DNA of 49,467 nucleotides from Kamptonema formosum PCC 10802. GTDB taxonomy: Bacteria > Cyanobacteriota > Cyanobacteriia > Cyanobacteriales > Oscillatoriaceae. A model generated the notes under the pieces. The model did no database searches. It was not told the origin of the DNA and saw only the letters and a list, made by a program, of their open reading frames with translations. The DNA is taken from assembly GCF_000332335.1 (NCBI RefSeq), contig NZ_KB235948.1, positions 1,499,810 to 1,549,276 of the forward strand, given 5' to 3'. Positions 25,719 to 35,116 of the stretch are shown one piece after another (the first letter of the stretch is position 1; each line of letters opens with the position of its first letter). The position numbers and the translations under genes are program-made.

Positions 25719-26215
25719 TGCCTGTGATTCTCCGCTATATCATTTCCGGTGGCGTCGTTGCTGCCAAAGCAGCCGGCGCTTCTTGGCGCTCCCTGTACTG
25801 GCACCCCTTGGCCCCCTTCCGCTTCCAGGGACAGGCACAAGACCCGCCCCTGCTGCTTTCCCCAGCCGTTGCAGCCGCACTCTTATGTAGACCTAAATAA
25901 ACGGAATATCCATCATCCAGGTTTCAAAAAAGCACATTTTTAATGGCCTGCGGTTTATGGTCGCTACTATTATCCGGTTAATCATTTTCACTTAATTGCC
26001 GGAGTGCTGCCTCTCTTTGTTGATATAGCAGCAGCCACTTAGGTTCGTACATTTCGGCCTCTTTTGCACCCCCGCACTCCGGCTCCTATTGTCCTAACCC
26101 ATATTACTACTGGGATATAGACGTAGGGCAGCGTCTGGCTGCCCTGAAGGTCTAATGTTTTAACCTAAGTGCATACTGCTATATTAGCCGGCAGCAGGGC
26201 TCAAAAGCACCCTGC
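25719..26215. other. Intergenic region with a TATAGCAG element
   Basis: No gene supported. It contains a degenerate C-rich stretch to about 25870 and the 160-bp element at 26024-26183. Confidence 0.5.
26024..26183. mobile_element. MITE-like element with TATAGCAG inverted ends, copy 1
   Basis: 160 bp bounded by TATAGCAGCAGCCACTTAGG and CCTAAGTGCATACTGCTATA, 20-bp inverted ends with four mismatches. No open frame inside. Its first 52 bp recur with two mismatches at 49416-49467. Confidence 0.65.
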
Positions 26216-26245
26216 AAAAAAAAGGGTGCGTTATTAACGCACCCT
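26216..26245 (-). terminator. Rho-independent terminator of the 2167-residue protein gene
   Basis: On the minus strand: AGGGTGCGTTA-A-TAACGCACCCT, an 11-bp perfect stem, followed by eight T. It lies 32 bp past the stop codon of the leftward giant gene. Confidence 0.85.
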
Positions 26246-26276
26246 GGAGAGCGGATCAATTATCCAGAAAAAGTCC

Positions 26277-29200
26277 CTACACAACCGGCGACAGGCTCAG
26301 ACTGTAGTCGGTCTGTTCCCAACTGCTGACCTGAACCAGGTAGCTACCGGCAGCTAATTGCTGGCTGAGGGATGCCGGATTAGCGCCATCACCATAACCG
26401 GAATTGAGATATTCCTGATTGCTGTCGTAGAGCGTCAGGCCCGCACCGGCACTCAAGCCATTCAGAGTCAGGCTGACCGTGCCGGCAGCCGGGAGGGTAA
26501 AGCTGTAGTAATCATTCGGGTCAGCAGGGCTCCCCACCCAGTCAGTCAGGGTTTGGGCAGAACTCAAGTCACCCAGCGCTGTCGCCTCCTGCGGCGTGTC
26601 GCCACCATTGTCGGGGGGGATAGCTTTAGCCGTTGCCGACAGGTTGAGAGCGTAGTCCACATCACTGGTATATGTGCTGACCTGAGCGAAGTAAGTCCCC
26701 GCCTGCAGGAGCTTAGTGGCGGCTGCTACAGTCGTGCCGTCACTCCACGCCCCAGTGACATATTGCTCGTTGCTGTCGAGCAGCGACACAGAGGCAGCGC
26801 CGGTCAAGCTGTCAACACCCAAGCTGACCTCACTGGATTCGGCCAGGGTGAATTCGTAGGTGTCCGTGAGGTCAAGACGGCTGTCCACCCACTCACTCAC
26901 GGTTTGCGGCTGGCTCAAAGCCCCCAAGTCTCGAGCTTCCGCTGGCGTGCTGCCGGCAGTATCTTGCGGGATAGCTTCCTCCGTCGCCGACAGGTTGATC
27001 GTGTAGCCGGTGCCACCGGCATACCCGCCGACAAACACGTAGTAAGTGCCCGCATCCAACAGGCTGCTCAGCGATGCCGGTGTCGTGCCGTTACCCCATG
27101 CGTAATTGATGTAATTGCCGCTGCTGTCGAACAGGTTGACATACGCGCCCTGATTGCTCAAACCATCCAGGGTCAAGTTCAATTTACTCGATTTGTCGAG
27201 GGTGAACTTGTAGTAATCAGCCGGGTCAAGATAGTTATCCACCCAGTCGCTCGCAGTTTGCGCCTCGGTCAAAACACCCAGGTCGTTCGCCAACTCCAGT
27301 GTGTTGCCGGCATTATCGGCGGGGATTTCTTTGGCAGTCGCCGACAAGTTGAGAGTGTAGTCCGTCTCGCCCCAGTAGCTTTCGACCGCGACGTAATAGG
27401 TGCCCGCCTGCAAGAGGCTGCTGAGTGATGCCTCTGTCGTGGCGTCACCCCACCCGTAATTGATGTAATTCCCGCTGCTGTCGAACAGATTGAAACTCAC
27501 ACCGCTGCTCAGTCCCTCGAGGTTCAGGCTCACTGAACTGGAAGTGTCCAGGGTGAACTTGTAGTAATCGCTGCGGTCAGCAGGATTCCCCACCCAGTCA
27601 CTCACAGACTTACTGCCGCTCAATACGCCCTGGTCATTAGCCTCGGCGGTGCTGTTGCCGGCACCATCTAGCGGGATGGCTTTGACAATCGCCGACAGGT
27701 CGAGCGTGTAGTTGCTGTCTTTCCCATACCCGGTGACCTGCAGGAAATATTTGCCCGCAGCTAGCAGGTTTGTCAGCGAGCCGTCTGTCGTGCCGTCACT
27801 CCACGCCCCATTGATATACTGCCCGTTTTCGTCCAGCAGATTCACGTACCCGCTCTCAATCAAGCCTTTGAGATTGACGCTAAATTGACTCGGGGTGTCG
27901 AGGGTGAAGGTGTAGTAATCGTTGGGGTCAGATTGGCCCACTGACTCGCTGACAGATTGCGGCGAGCTCAGGCTGCCAATTTCTGTTGGCGGAGTCCCTC
28001 CCCAGTTGAGCTGGTAGTTCGTCTGGCTGCCATACCCCTTGACTTGGAGGTAGTAAGTGTCCGGCTGCAACAGGGTGCTGAACACTCCCAAAGAGGTGCT
28101 GTCACCGTAAGCCGAATTGATTTGATGCCCGTTGCTGTCCAGCAGAATGACACTCGCGCCGCTGCTCAGTCCAGCCAGGGTGAAGCTGCCCTCACTGGTG
28201 CTGCCCACCGTGAAGCGGTACAGATCGTCAGTATCGTCGGCGGTTACGGAGTCGTTAAGGGTTTTAATTTCGCCCAAAGTGCCGATATCCTGAGCCGATT
28301 GCAAATCAACTGGCTCAACCGGCGGCATGGGATCGATTGCAATACCCCCAGCTGCAGAGATCATTTTTCCTGGTGCTTGGTCCGCTGCAACCATTCCAAG
28401 CCCACCTGCCGCAGACATCGATGCCGGCGCTGGCGTCGGCGTTGGCATCGGGGTTGGCGTCGGCGGTGCCGGTGGCATCCCCCCGGGCACTGGAGCTGCC
28501 CCTGCCCCTGGCACCATCCCTGCCGGTGGCATCCCCCCGGGCACTGGAGCTGCCCCTGGCCCTGCTGGCACCATCCCTGCCGGTGGCATTGCTGCGGGCG
28601 CAGACGGTGCTCCCGATGCCGGTTCGCCATCGATCGGCTCGTCAATAGCGATCCAGTCCTCTTCACTATCGATCGGCTCGCCACCCACAGCCGACCCGTC
28701 GGGATTTGTCCCCGGTGCCGGTTCGCCAGCGGCTATCCCCTGCTCTACCGGCACCGGCACCGGCATGGGCACCGGCATGGGCACCGGCACCGGCCCTGGA
28801 TCGCCGGCGCTGTTGCCCGAACCCGGTACCACCTCCAGGGTGTACTCGGTATCGCCTTGATAGGTAGTGACCTGAACCAAATAGGTGCCCTCCTCTGGTA
28901 AGGAGAAGCTCACCGATGCCGGTGTGGTGCCGTCACCATAAGCCCCAGTGATATATGCCTGATTGCTGTCGTAGACATACACAGACGCACCGGCACTCAA
29001 GTCATCGAGAGTCACGCTGCCTCCACCGGCACTGTCGGTGGAGAACGTGTACCAATCACTAGAGTCAGCCGGGTTCCCCACCCAGTCACTCACGGGTTGG
29101 ATAGCACCCAAAGCGCCCAAGTCCACAGCCTCCTCTGGCGTGTTGCCGGCATTATCAGTGGGGATAGCTTCCGGCGTCGCCGACAGGTTGAGATCGTATT

Positions 29201-32200
29201 CCGTGCTGCCCCAAGACGGAGAAAGCTGGATGAAATAGGTGTCCGCATCCAAGAGGATATTCAGCGAATCCGATTGAGTGCTGTCACCCCATATCCCGCC
29301 GATCCAGTTCCCATTCTTGTCGAGGAGAGACAGAGATGCGCCTTGCCCAGTCAAGCCCTCCAGAGCCATGTTCAACCGGCTCGATTCCGTAAGGCTGAAG
29401 GCAAAGTAATCTGTGAAGTCGAGACGCGAATCCACCCACCCGCTCACGGTTTGCGCAGCCCCCAGTGCGCCGAGCTGCTGAGCTTCCTCTAAAGTCTCGC
29501 CGGCAGGATCGTCCGGGATGTCTTTGGGCGTCGCCGACAGGTCCAGGGTGTAGCCGGTGTTGCTCCAAGACCCATCGACCTGAATCAAATAAGTGCCCGC
29601 CTCCAACAAATTAGTCACGAACCCAGGATTCGTGCCGTCATCCCAAGCCCAATTGATGTAATTCCCCTCGCTGTCGAAGAGAGTGACATACGGACCTGCG
29701 CCGCTCGCCCCATCCAGGATCAAGCTCAACTCACTGGGTGTTTCCAGGGTGAACTTGTAGAAATCTGTCGGGTCAACAGGGTTCCCCACCCAGTCACTCA
29801 GGGGGGACTGGGTATCGCTCAAGACGCCCAGGTCTAGAGCGTCTTCTTTTGTGTTGCCGGCATTATCGGCGGGGATAGCTTTGGGCGTCGCCGACAGGTT
29901 GAGCGTGTAGTTGGTTTCGCTACCATACCCAGTGACCTCGCCGAAATAAGTGCCCTCGTTTAATAAGAGGTTACTCTGTGATGCCGCTGTCGTGCCGTCA
30001 CTCCATGCGTAACTGATGTAATTCCCCTTGCTGTCGAAGAGATTGAGATACCCACCCGCGCTCAAGCCATCAACAATCGCGCTCACTTCGCTGGATTCCT
30101 CCAGGGTGAAGGCAAAGTAATCCGTGGGGTCCGCTGCGCTCAGCGAGTCGCTGACCGGTTCTGCCTCCCCGCTCACGGTGCCAAGATCGGTTGGCGCTGT
30201 GGCTTCCAGGCTGAGCTCGTAGTTGGTGTCGCTGCCATCGGCGCTGACGTACACGAAGTATGTGTCTGGCTTCAAAAGGCTGCTCCCCGAGCCTGACTGA
30301 GTGCCGTCACTCCATGCCGAACTGAGATAATTCCCTTCGCTGTTGAGCAATTGGGCGTAGGCACTGCTGGTCACTCCCGAAAGAAGCAGGCTGACTTCAG
30401 TGAGTGAATCCACAGTGAAGCTGTAGAGATCTCCCCGGTCAGATGCTCCCACAGAGTCGCTCACGGTTTGCGGCGAGCTCAGGCTGCCAATATCTGTTGG
30501 CTCTGTCACTCCCAGGTTTATAGTGTAGTCAGTCTCTCCGCCATAGGAATTGATTTGAGCGAAGTAATCACCTGGCTTTAACGGGCTGGTTAGGGATGCC
30601 TGTTGACTGGCGTCACCATAAGCCGAATTGATTGGATACCCCCAAGCGTCCAGTATAGATATGTATGCACTGCTGCTCAATCCGCTGATGGTGAGGTTGA
30701 ACTCTCCAAACTCGCTGACGGTGAACCGGTAGTTATCCTGTGGTTCGGCTTCGCTCACTGAGTCGTTTATGTTTTGAATAGCGCCCAGGTTTTCGTCCAA
30801 GAGGCCGAGATCCTGATAGTTTTCCGGGGGTTCGGGATTGTACGGCGGCATCAGTGGCGAATCGAGCACATCCCCAGCTTCTGGCATTCCTGCTGCTGGT
30901 GAGGTTGATATCCCCGGTGAAGCTGGCATTCCCCCTGACGCTGGCACGGACGATGGCCCAGGCATCTGCCCTGACATCCCCGGCATCTGCCCTGGCATCC
31001 CAGGCATCTGCCCTGGCATCCCTGGCATCTGCCCTGGCATCCCCGGCATCTGCCCTGGAAATCCCCCTTGTGGCGGTTCTGAGGGCGGCATGTCTCCGTC
31101 TACTGGCGGGACCGGCTGTACCGGTGGCATATTGTCGCTGTCAGTTGGCGTGCCGGTGGTTGTGTCTGTCGAGCCCGTTGTGCCGCCGGCATTACTGTCG
31201 GTGGTTGTGGAAGTCGAGCCGGTTGTGCTGTCAGTTGGCGTGCCGGTGGTTGTGGAAGTCGAGCCGGTTGTGCTGTCAGTTGGTGTGCCGGTGGTTGTGG
31301 AAGTCGAGCCGGTTGTGCCGCCGGCACCCGTGCCGGTGGTTGTGTCTGTCGAGCCGGTTGTGCTGTCAGTTGGCGTGCCGGTGCTTGTGTCTGTCGAGCC
31401 GGTTGTGCTGTCAGTTGGCGTGCCGGTGCTTGTGTCTGTCGAGCCGGTTGTGCTGCCGGCATCTGTGCCGGTGGTTGTGGAAGTCGATCCAGTTGTGCTG
31501 TCAGTTGGCGTGCCGGTGGTTGTGGAAGTCGAGCCGGTTGTGCTGTCAGTTGGTGTGCCGGTGGTTGTGTCTGTCGAGCCCGTTGTGCTGTCAGTTGGTG
31601 TGCCGGTGGTTGTGGAAGTCGAGCCGGTTGTGCTGTCAGTTGGCGTGCCGGTGGTTGTGGAAGTCGATCCAGTTGTGCTGTCAGTTGGTGTGCCGGTGCT
31701 TGTGTCTGTCGAGCCGGTTGTGCTGTCAGTTGGTGTGCCGGTGGTTGTGGAAGTCGAGCCGGTTGTGCTGTCAGTTGGTGTGCCGGTGGTTGTGTCTGTC
31801 GAGCCCGTTGTGCTGTCAGTTGGTGTGCCGGTGGTTGTGGAAGTCGAGCCGGTTGTGCTGTCAGTTGGCGTGCCGGTGGTTGTGGAAGTCGAGCCGGTTG
31901 AGCTTTCCGCCCCCGTCACCGGCGGTAGTGGTAGCGACGCAGTTGAGCTGTCATCTGCCGTGCTGGTGCTTGTGGAAGTCGAGCCTGCTGTGCTGCCGGC
32001 ACCCGTGCCGGTGGTTGTGGAAGTCCCCGACGCGGTTGAGCTGTCATCTGCCGTGCCGGTGGTTGTGGAAGTCGCCGGCACCGTTGAGCCAGCAGCCACC
32101 CCTAACACTTGCGCCCAGTCAACGTTTGGCAGCTGCTCCATCAAGTCATTGATGGTGAAAGTCTCACTAAACTTGCGCCCTTCTTTGAACCCAAAATTTA

Positions 32201-32780
32201 ACAGGTGGTCAAACAGCTGTGCGCCGCTAAGGCCGGCCAAATCTTCGCTGCTCTTCTCGTAGGACTTCAGGTCGATCCACCGCGAGAACTGGCGTTTTTC
32301 CGCCATGCCATGAGTCACGAGATGCTCAAACAGCTGTCTGTTGCTCAGGCCGCGTAAATCCTCGTAGCTCTCCTGATAGAACTTCAGATCGACAAACGGC
32401 GAGAACTGGCGCTCCTCAGCCATGCCATAAGTCACCAGATGCTCGACCAGTTGCTCTGAGTTCAGGGAAGCCAAATCGGGGTTGCTCTCCTGATAGAACT
32501 TCAGGTCGATCAGCGGCGTGAACTTGCGCATCTCACCGACACCGAAGTTTTCCAGGTGATCCCATAATTGTTGTTTAGTGGTCAGCCCTGCTGCTGCCAG
32601 GTCGGGATTGCTGGCCGCATATAAGTCCAGATCGATCTGCAAGGCTGAACACTGACGGCCCTCTTCTACCCCATATTGTTCAAAGTGGTCGCGTAACTGT
32701 TTCTCCGTAGTCAGCCCTGCAGCTTTTAGGTCTGGATATCGCTCCGCATAGTAACTCGCATCAAACAGGTTTACGCGCAT
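26277..32780 (-). CDS. Giant modular protein: 5 N-terminal repeats, Thr/Ser-rich linker, 12 PPC domains
   Basis: 2167 residues. Residues 1-205 hold five ~40-residue repeats (DLKFYQESNPDLASL...HLVTYGMAEERQFS), the kind found in secreted RTX/haemolysin-like proteins. Residues about 235-548 are seventeen 15-residue GST(S/D)TTTGTPTDSTT units plus degenerate flanks. Residues 548-647 are Pro/Gly/Met-rich with PGQMPGM repeats. Then follow six PPC-type beta domains (about 660-1320; each with D-Y-F-F-T-L, GLSSGAxxxLxDSxGxxI, LLxAGTYYxxVxxY and YTLNLS), a Pro/Ala-rich linker (1322-1487) and six more PPC domains to the C-terminus. PPC domains are typical of exported proteins, yet no Sec signal is visible and no protease domain is attached. 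AAGGAG lies 7 nt before ATG 32780. It is probably an extracellular or surface filament-like protein (inference). Confidence 0.9.
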   Translation of the reverse strand: MRVNLFDASYYAERYPDLKAAGLTTEKQLRDHFEQYGVEEGRQCSALQIDLDLYAASNPDLAAAGLTTKQQLWDHLENFGVGEMRKFTPLIDLKFYQESNPDLASLNSEQLVEHLVTYGMAEERQFSPFVDLKFYQESYEDLRGLSNRQLFEHLVTHGMAEKRQFSRWIDLKSYEKSSEDLAGLSGAQLFDHLLNFGFKEGRKFSETFTINDLMEQLPNVDWAQVLGVAAGSTVPATSTTTGTADDSSTASGTSTTTGTGAGSTAGSTSTSTSTADDSSTASLPLPPVTGAESSTGSTSTTTGTPTDSTTGSTSTTTGTPTDSTTGSTDTTTGTPTDSTTGSTSTTTGTPTDSTTGSTDTSTGTPTDSTTGSTSTTTGTPTDSTTGSTSTTTGTPTDSTTGSTDTTTGTPTDSTTGSTSTTTGTPTDSTTGSTSTTTGTDAGSTTGSTDTSTGTPTDSTTGSTDTSTGTPTDSTTGSTDTTTGTGAGGTTGSTSTTTGTPTDSTTGSTSTTTGTPTDSTTGSTSTTTDSNAGGTTGSTDTTTGTPTDSDNMPPVQPVPPVDGDMPPSEPPQGGFPGQMPGMPGQMPGMPGQMPGMPGQMPGMSGQMPGPSSVPASGGMPASPGISTSPAAGMPEAGDVLDSPLMPPYNPEPPENYQDLGLLDENLGAIQNINDSVSEAEPQDNYRFTVSEFGEFNLTISGLSSSAYISILDAWGYPINSAYGDASQQASLTSPLKPGDYFAQINSYGGETDYTINLGVTEPTDIGSLSSPQTVSDSVGASDRGDLYSFTVDSLTEVSLLLSGVTSSAYAQLLNSEGNYLSSAWSDGTQSGSGSSLLKPDTYFVYVSADGSDTNYELSLEATAPTDLGTVSGEAEPVSDSLSAADPTDYFAFTLEESSEVSAIVDGLSAGGYLNLFDSKGNYISYAWSDGTTAASQSNLLLNEGTYFGEVTGYGSETNYTLNLSATPKAIPADNAGNTKEDALDLGVLSDTQSPLSDWVGNPVDPTDFYKFTLETPSELSLILDGASGAGPYVTLFDSEGNYINWAWDDGTNPGFVTNLLEAGTYLIQVDGSWSNTGYTLDLSATPKDIPDDPAGETLEEAQQLGALGAAQTVSGWVDSRLDFTDYFAFSLTESSRLNMALEGLTGQGASLSLLDKNGNWIGGIWGDSTQSDSLNILLDADTYFIQLSPSWGSTEYDLNLSATPEAIPTDNAGNTPEEAVDLGALGAIQPVSDWVGNPADSSDWYTFSTDSAGGGSVTLDDLSAGASVYVYDSNQAYITGAYGDGTTPASVSFSLPEEGTYLVQVTTYQGDTEYTLEVVPGSGNSAGDPGPVPVPMPVPMPVPVPVEQGIAAGEPAPGTNPDGSAVGGEPIDSEEDWIAIDEPIDGEPASGAPSAPAAMPPAGMVPAGPGAAPVPGGMPPAGMVPGAGAAPVPGGMPPAPPTPTPMPTPTPAPASMSAAGGLGMVAADQAPGKMISAAGGIAIDPMPPVEPVDLQSAQDIGTLGEIKTLNDSVTADDTDDLYRFTVGSTSEGSFTLAGLSSGASVILLDSNGHQINSAYGDSTSLGVFSTLLQPDTYYLQVKGYGSQTNYQLNWGGTPPTEIGSLSSPQSVSESVGQSDPNDYYTFTLDTPSQFSVNLKGLIESGYVNLLDENGQYINGAWSDGTTDGSLTNLLAAGKYFLQVTGYGKDSNYTLDLSAIVKAIPLDGAGNSTAEANDQGVLSGSKSVSDWVGNPADRSDYYKFTLDTSSSVSLNLEGLSSGVSFNLFDSSGNYINYGWGDATTEASLSSLLQAGTYYVAVESYWGETDYTLNLSATAKEIPADNAGNTLELANDLGVLTEAQTASDWVDNYLDPADYYKFTLDKSSKLNLTLDGLSNQGAYVNLFDSSGNYINYAWGNGTTPASLSSLLDAGTYYVFVGGYAGGTGYTINLSATEEAIPQDTAGSTPAEARDLGALSQPQTVSEWVDSRLDLTDTYEFTLAESSEVSLGVDSLTGAASVSLLDSNEQYVTGAWSDGTTVAAATKLLQAGTYFAQVSTYTSDVDYALNLSATAKAIPPDNGGDTPQEATALGDLSSAQTLTDWVGSPADPNDYYSFTLPAAGTVSLTLNGLSAGAGLTLYDSNQEYLNSGYGDGANPASLSQQLAAGSYLVQVSSWEQTDYSLSLSPVV
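30955..31065 (-). repeat. 21-bp tandem coding repeat (PGQMPGM)
   Basis: Five to six units of GGCATCTGCCCTGGCATCCC type encode Pro-Gly-Gln-Met-Pro-Gly-Met in the giant protein. Confidence 0.85.
31140..31905 (-). repeat. 45-bp tandem coding repeat, 17 units
   Basis: Units of exactly 45 bp (read on the plus strand, GTGCTGTCAGTTGGCGTGCC, then GGTGGTTGTG, then GAAGTCGAGCCGGTT) encode GSTSTTTGTPTDSTT or its D/S variants. Third-position and S/D changes are shuffled between units, as expected for unequal crossing-over or gene conversion. Confidence 0.92.
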
Positions 32781-33378
32781 GCTTTCACTCCTTAACTACT
32801 TGTTTCCTGCGGAAGATGCAAAATGCCCTGACGCAAAATTATTCAATGAGTTCCCGATCTAGCTCTCTCGCCACTCTTGGCCACTCCCCCTTACTGTAAC
32901 AAATTTTTTACTTTCCCCTCTGACAAAGCCAAATCTTGCCGGCATGTCTATTTGCATTCATTTGCAATCTGCAACCCGCCGGGGGACAGGGATATGGGGG
33001 CTGGGGGATGAGGATGGCAAGCTTTTATCTAAAGGCACCCACGCTTATCCCCATCAAAAAAGTTCGGGTTCGGAAACGGATTTAACTGGGCAGGAGTTGA
33101 GCGAACTCTCTCAAAAGATTGGGTCATTCTCAAGTCAAAAAATTTGCTATTTTAGCTAGAATAGCACATCTCAGTACACCTGTCTACACCCAATCGGGTG
33201 AGCGAGTTCTCAACCCTCAAAAAATGGATATGTCCCGAGGCTCGCTTGTGGGGAGGGGGAGAGGGAGAAATCGGGGGATTTCGCAACCCTCTTTGGAGAT
33301 CGGGGGGCGGGGGAGAGGGGGAGAGGGAGGAGAAATGGCTGGCGGCTTGCGCCGGTGCGCATCCCGGTGAGTAGATTT

Positions 33379-33401
33379 GTTTCAATCCCGTTTCCGGGAT
33401 T
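33379..33401 (-). repeat. Solo CRISPR-repeat-like palindrome B
   Basis: GTTTCAATCCCG-TTTC-CGGGATT. On the minus strand it ends GGGATTGAAAC like many cyanobacterial CRISPR repeats. Single copy, no spacers. Confidence 0.45.
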
Positions 33402-33584
33402 GGTTAGCCTAAAAATCTTGTCCTCCTACTCCCTGCTGAAATCACTGTCGCATTGATATGGGCTGCGCTCCCACAACCGGGATGCTCCCGTAGATTTAAC
33501 CGCAGACCGGCAGCGCTAACACCGGCAGCGTTTTGGGGAGAGTAGAAATTCTGAATTCACCGGCACAATCTCCCTGACATCTTC

Positions 33585-33719
33585 TATAGCAGCAGTCATA
33601 TTGGTTAGGACATCAGTGACCTAGGGAAAAAGGCGTAGGCCCGGCGTAGCGCTTACGCGCCGCTGCGCTAACGCCGTGCCTCTTGATATAATGTCCTAAC
33701 CTAAGTGCATACTGCTATA
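33585..33719. mobile_element. MITE-like element with TATAGCAG inverted ends, copy 2
   Basis: 135 bp bounded by TATAGCAGCAGTCATATTGG... and the complement of TATAGCAGTATGCACTTAGG; both arms then continue TTAGGACAT, giving 29-bp inverted ends. The interior contains GCGTAGCGCTTACGC-type palindromes and no frame. Confidence 0.7.
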
Positions 33720-33923
33720 ATTTCCCCTTGTCAGATTGGCAAATAAATGCTAATTTAAAGGGTTGGGCAGTAAAGGGGGCGCGGGCTGAGGGGCAGCGGA
33801 AGGTTTTGATATGTGAGACTCCCTAGCTGCGGGAAGTGGTAAAAATAAATAAGGTGCGGGCTTCCCAGGGCACCGCCGGCATTTGGGCCCATCCTGACGG
33901 CCACTCAGGGGTAAAAAAACAGC

Positions 33924-34463
33924 GTGAGTTCGGAAAGCTTAGAAATCGTCAAAACCCAGTACCAGGCTGGCAAAGCGGCCTTTGAGCGTGGCCAGTACCG
34001 CCAGTCGGTCCAGCATTTGGAAAAAGCCCGGGATCTGGTTGAGCGCAACTCCAGTTTGGGGGGAGAGGTGCTTCTTTGGCTGGTGACGGCTTACGAAGCT
34101 GCCGGTCAGCGCGCGGAAGCGATCGCCCTGTGCAAGCAGCTGACGCTGCACCCCTATCTGGAAACCCGCAAGCAAGGACGCCGGTTGCTCTACATTCTGG
34201 AAGCCCCTGAATTGCGCACCCGCCCGGAATGGCTGGTTGAAATACCCGACTTGACGGCTCTGGATAAGGGTGAGGAGCGGGAAGCGCTGGTCAGCAAACC
34301 GTCCTCGGTGAAGCGTTCCCCTCAGCGCCGAAAGCAACCGGAACCGGAGCCTGCCGATCTGGGCCAAGTGAATACAAAAGACAACCGATTTATTTGGATC
34401 GCCCTCGCTGTGGCGGTGGCGATCCTGGGCAGCTTGCTGTGGCTGTCACAGGCAACTGGCTAA
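33924..34463 (+). CDS. TPR-like protein with C-terminal membrane anchor
   Basis: 179 residues from GTG 33924. Two TPR-like helix pairs (about 8-85: YQAGKAAFERGQYRQSVQHL, LLWLVTAYEAAGQRAEAIAL) are followed by a segment ending RPEWLVEIPDL, a basic/Pro-rich linker (120-150) and one hydrophobic C-terminal helix (about 157-176), so a tail-anchored protein with its TPR domain most likely cytoplasmic. No SD motif is seen before the GTG. It converges on the HEAT protein with a 4-bp overlap. It probably mediates protein contacts; partner unknown. Confidence 0.82.
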   Translation: MSSESLEIVKTQYQAGKAAFERGQYRQSVQHLEKARDLVERNSSLGGEVLLWLVTAYEAAGQRAEAIALCKQLTLHPYLETRKQGRRLLYILEAPELRTRPEWLVEIPDLTALDKGEEREALVSKPSSVKRSPQRRKQPEPEPADLGQVNTKDNRFIWIALAVAVAILGSLLWLSQATG

Positions 34464-35116
34464 AGCAATCCTTCCAGCACGGCGGCAACAACCCGATGAT
34501 CCTCATCGTGTCTGAGCCGGCTGAGGGCTTCCAATGCCGGTGGGGCGTCAAATTTTCTCAGCGCCTGCGCCACTCGCAGGCGAATGCGCCACGAGGGATC
34601 GCTGGCGTGCGCCAGCAGATGCTCCAGCGCTTGAGCCTGTTTAGCCGTGCCGGCAAAGATGCCGAATGCCTCAATCGCCGCTTCCCGCACGGTCAAGTCC
34701 GGGTCGGCCTGAGCGCTGGCGCACACCTCAAACAGCGCTTCCGGGTGTGGCAATTCCACCAGCGCCGCCAGAATGCTGCGGCGTACCAGCCAGTGGCTGT
34801 TGTCACGAAACGCTCTCAGCAAATGCGGGACTGCCGGCTCTCCATACAAGGACACGGAGTTGGCCGCTTCCGCCCGCACATTATAGTCGCTGTCGCTGCT
34901 GAGGAGCTCGATCAGGGCGTCAAAGGCTTCAGGGCTTTGCTTTCTCCCCAGTCCCATCGCCACAAACGAGCGCACCAAAAATTCCGGGTCCCGCAGTTTG
35001 GTTTTCAGCAGGGGAACCGCCACCGGCGGGTCATAGTTCCTCAATGCGGTCAGCGCCCGCAGACGAGCTTGCGAATCAGAACTCTTTAAACCGGCTTCAA
35101 TCTGATCGATGTCCAT
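34460..35116 (-). CDS. HEAT-repeat protein (PBS-lyase-like repeats)
   Basis: 218 residues from ATG 35116 (MDIDQIEAGL); an upstream in-frame start at 35140 adds eight residues of unlikely sequence. Six to seven ~31-residue HEAT units are visible, such as SDSQARLRALTALRNYDP, DPEFLVRSFVAMGLGRK, SDYNVRAEAANSVSLYG and DPSWRIRLRVAQALRKFD. Such repeats in cyanobacteria occur in phycobilin lyases (CpcE/NblB type) and in general scaffolds; no lyase partner is nearby, so scaffold or NblB-like roles are only possibilities. Its TAG and the TAA of the TPR gene share the four bases CTAA at 34460-34463. Confidence 0.85.
   Translation of the reverse strand: MDIDQIEAGLKSSDSQARLRALTALRNYDPPVAVPLLKTKLRDPEFLVRSFVAMGLGRKQSPEAFDALIELLSSDSDYNVRAEAANSVSLYGEPAVPHLLRAFRDNSHWLVRRSILAALVELPHPEALFEVCASAQADPDLTVREAAIEAFGIFAGTAKQAQALEHLLAHASDPSWRIRLRVAQALRKFDAPPALEALSRLRHDEDHRVVAAVLEGLL

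Larger units (their letters stand above)
32781..33923. other. 1.1-kb intergenic region
   Basis: Between divergent genes. It holds the ribosome binding site and promoter region of the giant gene, a G/A-rich tract (33249-33345), a solo CRISPR-repeat-like palindrome (33379-33401) and a TATAGCAG element (33585-33719). No credible coding frame. Confidence 0.55.

Noticed and set aside
30838-32262. 474-codon rightward frame (VGVPVVVEVEPVVLS repeats)
   Set aside because: It is the complement of the 45-bp Thr/Ser repeat array of the giant leftward gene; repeat periodicity keeps both strands open. The leftward frame has the ribosome binding site, terminator and flanking domains.
22066-33401. CRISPR array
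   Set aside because: Only two isolated palindromes 11 kb apart; no regularly spaced repeats or cas genes.
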